A stretch of 10,442 nt of DNA from CAZOKH01 sp964580315 (GTDB taxonomy: Bacteria; Chloroflexota; Anaerolineae; Anaerolineales; Anaerolineaceae): assembly GCA_964580315.1 (NCBI GenBank), contig CAZOKH010000104.1, positions 1 to 10,442 of the forward strand, read 5' to 3'. Positions 6,031 through 10,442 of the stretch are shown here, piece after piece. The notes beneath the pieces were generated by a model. The model saw only the letters and a program-made list of their open reading frames with translations, searched no databases and was not told where the DNA came from. Every line of letters begins with the position of its first letter. Within the stretch, counting starts at the first letter, position 1. The translations under genes and the position numbers were made by a program.

Positions 6031-6060
6031 ATTATACACTCGAAAAAAACCTTCTGTTGA
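6031..6060 (-). promoter_or_regulatory. Promoter of the parvulin lipoprotein gene
   Basis: On the minus strand a perfect TATAAT (plus-strand 6031-6036) lies 18 nt downstream of TCAACA (plus-strand 6055-6060, a 4/6 match to TTGACA). The -10 ends 7 nt before the ATG at 6023, so transcription would begin at or next to the start codon, giving a leaderless or nearly leaderless mRNA. This promoter is divergent from that of nrdR. In the 299 nt between the two genes I see only these promoters and the nrdR operator. Confidence 0.6.
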
Positions 6061-6171
6061 GTTTTTTTATCCAGGATTAATGGAACGCCGGTTTTTCACA
6101 CACTTTTAATTTCTTAACATTTCACCCAAAACGCCCGGCGATATTTTAAGGCAAAATTCACAACGAGTCTC

Positions 6172-6200
6172 TTGCCAGCAGGATGTGGATGTGCTAGAAT
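6172..6200 (+). promoter_or_regulatory. Sigma70-type promoter of nrdR-nrdJ
   Basis: TTGCCA (6172-6177), a 17-nt spacer, and TAGAAT (6195-6200) preceded by TGC form a promoter with near-consensus boxes and an extended -10. The start site would be near 6207, leaving an untranslated leader of about 120 nt that includes the palindromic NrdR-box candidate. Confidence 0.75.
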
Positions 6201-6210
6201 GAAATTTGTA

Positions 6211-6258
6211 CCGGCAAATACAAGGGTTGAATGTTAAAACACCCCCATATATGGGGGT
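6211..6258 (+). promoter_or_regulatory. Candidate NrdR-box operator region (one strong palindrome, one weak partner)
   Basis: ACCCCCATATATGGGGGT (6241-6258) is a perfect 18-bp palindrome. Its inner C-N-ATATAT-N-G agrees with the core of the published NrdR-box consensus (acaCwAtATaTwGtgt). NrdR boxes usually come in pairs about three helical turns apart. At a centre-to-centre distance of exactly 31 nt upstream lies CCGGCAAATACAAGGG (6211-6226), which matches the strong palindrome at 10 of 16 positions but is itself barely palindromic. Both lie just downstream of the inferred start site, where a bound repressor would block transcription. The palindrome could also form an RNA hairpin. Confidence 0.65.
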
Positions 6259-6325
6259 ACGCTTTTCGTAATAACCAGGCGCCCCTCATTGCTTTTGTTT
6301 TTCAGAAAGACACCGGAGGGCTGTG

Positions 6326-6775
6326 ATGCAATGTCCATATTGCCAGCATACTGAATCGAAAGTCATCGACACCACCCATGATTCTCACGGCGGGGTGCGC
6401 CGACGCCGCGAGTGTGAAAAGTGCGGCCAGCGATTCAGCACCTACGAACGCCCCATTTTAGCCACCCCGCTGGTAATTAAAGCCGACGGCACGCGCGAGC
6501 AGTTTGACCGCGACAAGCTAACCCGCGGGCTGCAAATTGCCTGCGCCAAGCGCCCCGTGTCGGCTGCTGAAATTGAACGCCTGGTGGGCGAAATCGAATC
6601 ACACCTGCAGCGCCTGGGCAAGGCCGAGGTGTCTTCGCGCATCATCGGCGATATGGCAATCAACGGATTGAGAGAGCTGGACCTGGTGGCCTACATTCGC
6701 TTCGCCATTGTCTATTTACAGTTGGATGACCTGACCCAGATCCGCAATGAAATAAACCGATTACTGGAAGGATAG
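6326..6775 (+). CDS. nrdR: Transcriptional repressor NrdR
   Basis: NrdR is the nucleotide-sensing repressor of ribonucleotide reductase genes. It binds ATP and dATP and represses when dATP is abundant. The 149-residue product has an N-terminal zinc ribbon with CPYC (Cys3, Cys6) and CEKC (Cys30, Cys33), the basic stretch RRRREC, then FSTYER. An ATP-cone (about 46-136) follows, starting PLVIKADGTREQFDRDKL and including AYIRFAIVYLQL. The start is taken as ATG 6326 because GGAGG (6315-6319) is 6 nt away and the family begins M-x-CPxC. An in-frame GTG at 6323 would be too close to the Shine-Dalgarno. It is transcribed with nrdJ, which begins 9 nt after its stop. Confidence 0.97.
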   Translation: MQCPYCQHTESKVIDTTHDSHGGVRRRRECEKCGQRFSTYERPILATPLVIKADGTREQFDRDKLTRGLQIACAKRPVSAAEIERLVGEIESHLQRLGKAEVSSRIIGDMAINGLRELDLVAYIRFAIVYLQLDDLTQIRNEINRLLEG

Positions 6776-6784
6776 GGATTATTC

Positions 6785-9370
6785 ATGAAAAAAGAATCGT
6801 CTTCTCACAATAGCGGTATCATACCCACTCCACCCCTGCCTGCTGACCTGCCGCCCGTGGAATTGACCGATAATGCCCGCGAGGTGCTGGTGCGCCGTTA
6901 TGTGCGCCGCTGCAAGGACGGAACCCCCGCTGAAAGCGTCGAGGAGATGTTCTGGCGCGTGGCCTATCACGTGGCGGCTGTCGAGAGCGTGTACGGCGGC
7001 GACGTGCTGGCGCTGTCGCGCGATTACTACGCCCTGCTCACTTCCAAGAAGTTCTTCCCCAACTCACCCACCTTCACCGGCGCGGGCACCCCCCTGGGGC
7101 AACTGGCAGCCTGCTTTGTGCTGCCCATCGCCGACGACATGGGGCGCGCCTCCGACGGCATTTTCCAAACCCTGCGCAACGCCGCCCTCATCCAGCAAAC
7201 CGGCGGCGGCAACGGCTTCTCCTTCAGCCGCCTGCGCCCCAAGGGCTGCGTGGTCAAATCGTCTGCCGGGCAGGCCACCGGGCCGGTGGGCTTCTTGCGC
7301 GTGTATGACCACGCCTTTGGCGAGGTGGCGCAGGGCGGCTCGCGCCGCGGCGCCAACATGGCTGTGCTGCATGTCAAGCATCCCGACATTGAAGATTTCA
7401 TTGCCTGCAAGACCAACGAAAATTCCATCACCAATTTCAACATCTCGGTGGGCATCACCGACGCCTTCATGCAGGCCGTGGAAGACGACGCCGACTGGGA
7501 TTTGCAGTTCCCCGACACCTTCGACCCCGGCTACCGCGACTTCAACGGTTCCATCGACCAGGCTGAAGCCGCCGGCATCCCGCTGGTCACCTACAAAACC
7601 GTCAAAGCGCGCGACATTTTCTACCAGATCGTCCGGCAGGCGCACCACAACGGCGAGCCGGGCGTGCTGTTCCTCGACAGCGCCAACCGCCACAACCCCG
7701 TGCCGCACCTCTACGCCCTCGAATCGACCAACCCGTGCGGCGAGCAGTGGCTGGGACCCTACGAGAACTGCTGCCTGGGCTCCATCAACCTGTCGCAGTT
7801 CCACCACCCCGCCGGCGGCGTCGACTGGGACGCCCTGGAGCGCGCCACCGTGCTGGCCACCCGCTTCCTCGATGACGTGGTGGACGCCAACAAATACGTG
7901 CCCTCTGTGCCGCAGCTCAAAGAATCTGCCCTGCGCGCCCGCCGCATCGGATTGGGCATCATGGGCCTGGCCGACCTGATGTACCACGCCCGCATCCGCT
8001 ACGGTTCGGCTGACGGGCAGGAATTTGCCTCGCAGGTGATGGAATTTGTGCGCTATCACTCCGTGCGCACCAGCATCGAGCTGGCGCAGCAGCGCGGCGC
8101 CTTCCCCGCCATCAAGGGCAGCATCTACGACCCCGCAAACCTCACCTGGACGCCCCCCACCCCCATCCTCGAGCACACTCACGACTGGAAGCGCCCCGCC
8201 CTCGACTGGGACGCCCTGGTGCAGGGCATTCGCCAGCACGGCATTCGCAACGCCGCGCAAACCACCATCGCCCCCACCGGCACCATCGCCACCGTGGCCG
8301 GCTGCGAAGGCTACGGCTGCGAGCCGGTGTTCGCCCTGGCTTACATCCGCCATGTGAACGACAACGGCAACGACTTGCAGCTCACCTATGCCAGCCCGGC
8401 CTTCGAGCAGGCGCTGGAGCACATCGGCCTCGACGCCGACATGCGCGACCAGATCATCGAGCGCGTGATGGAAGAAGGCACCTGCCAGAACATCGAAGAT
8501 GTGCCGCAGGCTGTGCGCAACGTGTTTGTGGTGTCGCAAGACATCACCGCTGAAGAGCATGTGCGCATGCAGGCTGCCATGCAAGCCTTTGTCGACAACA
8601 GCCTGTCCAAAACGGTCAACTTCCCGCCCGGCGCCAGCGAAGAAGACGTAGCCACCGCCTACCGCCTGGCCTGGAAGCTGGGCTGCAAGGGCATCACGGT
8701 CTATATCACCGGCTCGCGCGAGAAGGTGGTGCTGGAGACGCGCTCAACCGCCAAGAAGCTGGAAGCGCCTGAAACACCCGCCCAGCCCGGCCTGTGGGTG
8801 GACGCCAAGAAGCCCCGCCCGCACGCCCTGCCCGGCTTCACCTATTCCATCGAGACCCCCCTGGGCAAAGCCTTTGTCACCATCAACGAAAACGGCAACC
8901 ACCAGCCCTTCGAGGTGTTCATCAACACCGCCAAAGCCGGCTCTGAAACCGCCGCCGTGTCCGAAGCCATCGGCCGCCTCATCTCCTACGTGCTGCGCCT
9001 GGCTGCCAAAATTGAGCCCACCCAGCGCCTGACCGCCGTGCAGAACCAACTGGCCGGCATTGGCGGCGGCCGCTCGCTGGGCTTTGGCGCCAACCGCGTG
9101 CGCTCACTGCCCGACGGCGTGGCCCAGGTGCTGGAAGACTATTTGCAGCAGCGCGGCGAGCGCCTCAACGGCAACCACCGCGGCGAAGAAGACCTGGAAG
9201 ACCTGGACGACCTGCAGCCCGCCCTGATTGAGCTGGCTCCACCCAGAGCCGCAGCCGCCGCCCCCTTTGGCGAGCGCATCGGCGACCTGTGCCCCGAATG
9301 CGGCCAGGCCGCCCTGGTCAATGAAGAGGGCTGCCGCAAGTGTTATGTGTGCGGATATAGTGAGTGCTGA
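6785..9370 (+). CDS. nrdJ: Adenosylcobalamin-dependent (class II) ribonucleotide reductase
   Basis: Class II reductases turn ribonucleotides into deoxyribonucleotides using a thiyl radical generated from adenosylcobalamin. They need no oxygen and no small radical subunit. The 861-residue product has the conserved active site: NPCGE at 316-320 (Cys318 thiyl, Glu320), with Cys110 and Cys329 placed like the redox pair of the Thermotoga enzyme. Other blocks are QQTGGGNGFSFSRLRPKG, RRGANMAVL, GLGIMGLADLMY and TIAPTGTIA. A TSCPD domain (about 690-745, PLGKAFVTINENGN) and an acidic linker lead to a C-terminal Cys cluster (836, 839, 850, 853, 856, 861). This cluster contains a zinc-ribbon-like CPEC/CRKC and a terminal CGYSEC, probably the swinging-arm thiols. 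No ATP-cone is seen at the N-terminus. ATG 6785 has AGGGA 6 nt upstream. No cobalamin riboswitch was recognised. Confidence 0.96.
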   Translation: MKKESSSHNSGIIPTPPLPADLPPVELTDNAREVLVRRYVRRCKDGTPAESVEEMFWRVAYHVAAVESVYGGDVLALSRDYYALLTSKKFFPNSPTFTGAGTPLGQLAACFVLPIADDMGRASDGIFQTLRNAALIQQTGGGNGFSFSRLRPKGCVVKSSAGQATGPVGFLRVYDHAFGEVAQGGSRRGANMAVLHVKHPDIEDFIACKTNENSITNFNISVGITDAFMQAVEDDADWDLQFPDTFDPGYRDFNGSIDQAEAAGIPLVTYKTVKARDIFYQIVRQAHHNGEPGVLFLDSANRHNPVPHLYALESTNPCGEQWLGPYENCCLGSINLSQFHHPAGGVDWDALERATVLATRFLDDVVDANKYVPSVPQLKESALRARRIGLGIMGLADLMYHARIRYGSADGQEFASQVMEFVRYHSVRTSIELAQQRGAFPAIKGSIYDPANLTWTPPTPILEHTHDWKRPALDWDALVQGIRQHGIRNAAQTTIAPTGTIATVAGCEGYGCEPVFALAYIRHVNDNGNDLQLTYASPAFEQALEHIGLDADMRDQIIERVMEEGTCQNIEDVPQAVRNVFVVSQDITAEEHVRMQAAMQAFVDNSLSKTVNFPPGASEEDVATAYRLAWKLGCKGITVYITGSREKVVLETRSTAKKLEAPETPAQPGLWVDAKKPRPHALPGFTYSIETPLGKAFVTINENGNHQPFEVFINTAKAGSETAAVSEAIGRLISYVLRLAAKIEPTQRLTAVQNQLAGIGGGRSLGFGANRVRSLPDGVAQVLEDYLQQRGERLNGNHRGEEDLEDLDDLQPALIELAPPRAAAAAPFGERIGDLCPECGQAALVNEEGCRKCYVCGYSEC

Positions 9371-9378
9371 GAATGAGA

Positions 9379-9414
9379 CAGGGTCAAGTCGATGAGGCTT
9401 GACCCTGGTTTTTT
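9379..9414 (+). terminator. Intrinsic terminator after nrdJ
   Basis: CAGGGTCAAG (9379-9388) and CTTGACCCTG (9398-9407) form a perfect 10-bp stem with a 9-nt loop, followed by GTTTTTT (9408-9414). It lies 8 nt after the nrdJ stop and closes the operon. Confidence 0.93.
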
Positions 9415-9441
9415 AATAAACCACTACATTATGTGGAAAGA

Positions 9442-10350
9442 TCAATTATTTATTTCGATCATTTCTGGAAGTTCAGAGTAATTTAAAAAATTTCCATCTG
9501 GAATAAAATAGTAATAAAATAAATTTCCAACAATCCGTTCACTTCCATCAGTATATTCTTCTCTCTCTTTTACTGAAAAATTGCATCCATTGAGATTTGA
9601 AACTTTTATGTCAAGGCTTTCGAAATTATCTTTTACCCTACAATTATCACAAGACATATCGATTGAAAAATTTGCGAGCCAAAAAAAATCATGCAAGAAT
9701 TCCCCAAATTTTTGATAGTCGGTTTTTAAGATTATTTCCAAATCTTCAGATCTTTCACCTGTCTCCATTGAGTCATCAAATTTAGGAATAATATAAAATA
9801 GAAATTTTTCATTCGGTTTTAAATGGTCAATGCTAATAATAAGCAAATTATCAATATCAGAATTCAAATTTGAGTAATAATCCTTTTTTGATTTCTCTAT
9901 TTGAAATAACGGATTGTTAAAAGCTACTACACGAAATTGAGATACATCATCTACATAAGTATCCCAATCTGGATTTATTGATTTCAATTCAACAAATATT
10001 TTTACATTATTTGCATTAATATTTCCGTTATTTTGGATTGAAATAAACGGGAAACACGTATAAATAAAAGATGTACCATAATTTACATTAATTCCCAACT
10101 CTGTGAAGGAATTATCTATCGCTAATTTTTCTTGATACTGAGCAAGTTCAATTTGAAATTTTTGATCTTGTTTATTCACAATAATTGTGGAGTATATTCC
10201 AATCACTAATGTAAAAAACAAATTTATTATAAAGAATTTGGTATCTTTATCAAATTTATTTACTATTTTCTTAAATTTGCCAATAAAACGAATTTTCTTT
10301 TTGTCTTCATCATCAATATCAATTCCCTTTACATTTTTATTCTTATTCAT
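9442..10350 (-). CDS. Unrecognised AT-rich membrane-anchored protein
   Basis: I do not recognise a family. The 302-residue product has a Lys/Asn/Asp-rich N-terminus, one membrane helix (about 39-58), a short Gln/Glu/Lys-rich segment likely to be helical (about 60-78), and a long mainly beta region. The stretch FISIQNNGNINANNVKIFVEL looks like the opening strands of an Ig-like sandwich, common in exported or membrane-tethered bacterial proteins. A CDNC motif and two other Cys are present. Positive residues before the helix suggest the bulk lies outside the cytoplasm. ATG 10350 has AAAGG 8-9 nt upstream. Base and codon use (many AAT, ATT, AAA, TTT) differ strongly from all other genes here, which suggests horizontal acquisition. 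It converges on nrdJ and has no clear terminator of its own. No convincing promoter was seen in the 92 nt before it. Confidence 0.75.
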   Translation of the reverse strand: MNKNKNVKGIDIDDEDKKKIRFIGKFKKIVNKFDKDTKFFIINLFFTLVIGIYSTIIVNKQDQKFQIELAQYQEKLAIDNSFTELGINVNYGTSFIYTCFPFISIQNNGNINANNVKIFVELKSINPDWDTYVDDVSQFRVVAFNNPLFQIEKSKKDYYSNLNSDIDNLLIISIDHLKPNEKFLFYIIPKFDDSMETGERSEDLEIILKTDYQKFGEFLHDFFWLANFSIDMSCDNCRVKDNFESLDIKVSNLNGCNFSVKEREEYTDGSERIVGNLFYYYFIPDGNFLNYSELPEMIEINN

Positions 10351-10442
10351 TCGTTTGACCTTTGAGATATTTTAGAATAGAAAATTATTATTTACTATAA
10401 AGTTTTTTTACTCTCTTTAGCTGACAGAACGATCTCCGAAAA

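Noticed and set aside
6086..6140. CGCCGG and CCGGCG inverted repeat in the divergent spacer
   Set aside because: Arms are only 6 bp with a loop of over 40 nt, which is expected by chance in such sequence.
6200..6325. Cobalamin riboswitch ahead of nrdJ
   Set aside because: The roughly 120-nt leader is too short for a full element and no B12-box-like sequence was seen. The palindrome is better explained as an NrdR box.
6873..7979. 368-codon plus-strand frame inside nrdJ
   Set aside because: Translation is dominated by Pro, Ser, Thr, Ala and Trp repeats typical of an out-of-frame GC-rich gene. No ribosome binding site or motif.
7064..8584. Long open frame of 506 codons on the minus strand opposite nrdJ
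   Set aside because: It lies wholly inside a well-matched nrdJ. Its translation is low-complexity Gly/Val/Ala/His-rich with no family signature, as expected from the antisense of GC-rich codons.
9421..9436. CCAC...GTGG inverted repeat as terminator of the minus-strand AT-rich gene
   Set aside because: Only 4 bp pair, and there is no clean T-run on the minus strand after it.

Overview
The window reads as chromosomal DNA of a GC-rich bacterium, most likely from the Chloroflexota (Anaerolineae-like). This is inference. It rests on the infC-rpmI-rplT cluster with an N-terminally extended L35, exported proteins with Pro/Thr-rich stalks next to the membrane, and a long adenosylcobalamin-dependent ribonucleotide reductase paired with NrdR. 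No RNA gene, CRISPR array or insertion sequence was seen.

Bases 1-1514 hold the ribosomal cluster: translation initiation factor IF3 (infC), which appears to start at a rare ATC codon at 90, then L35 (rpmI, GTG start) and L20 (rplT). The cluster ends in a textbook intrinsic terminator. An AU-rich hairpin precedes infC. An extended -10 promoter with a start-proximal hairpin lies between infC and rpmI. A possible H-type pseudoknot lies between rpmI and rplT. These are the places where initiation factor and L20 feedback would be expected to act.

Bases 1507-4209 hold a tight three-gene operon with two 4-nt ATGA overlaps: an AF1521-like macro domain protein, a SpoU/TrmH-family RNA 2'-O-methyltransferase, and a DUF711/UPF0210 protein. 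It ends at a second intrinsic terminator.

Bases 4232-6060 are on the minus strand. They hold a parvulin-type (PpiC/SurA-like) lipoprotein foldase, possibly made from a leaderless transcript, followed by a single-pass membrane protein with an extracytoplasmic beta-sandwich-like domain. A short hairpin-forming sequence that resembles a known type of dispersed intergenic repeat lies between them.

Bases 6172-9414 hold the deoxynucleotide-synthesis operon: a good sigma70-type promoter, a perfect 18-bp palindrome that fits the core of an NrdR box, then nrdR, nrdJ (class II ribonucleotide reductase) and a terminator. The logic is autoregulatory: NrdR senses ATP/dATP through its ATP-cone and would repress its own gene together with the reductase.

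Bases 9415-10442 change abruptly to AT-rich sequence with one minus-strand gene for an unrecognised membrane-anchored protein. It looks like an acquired accessory gene.
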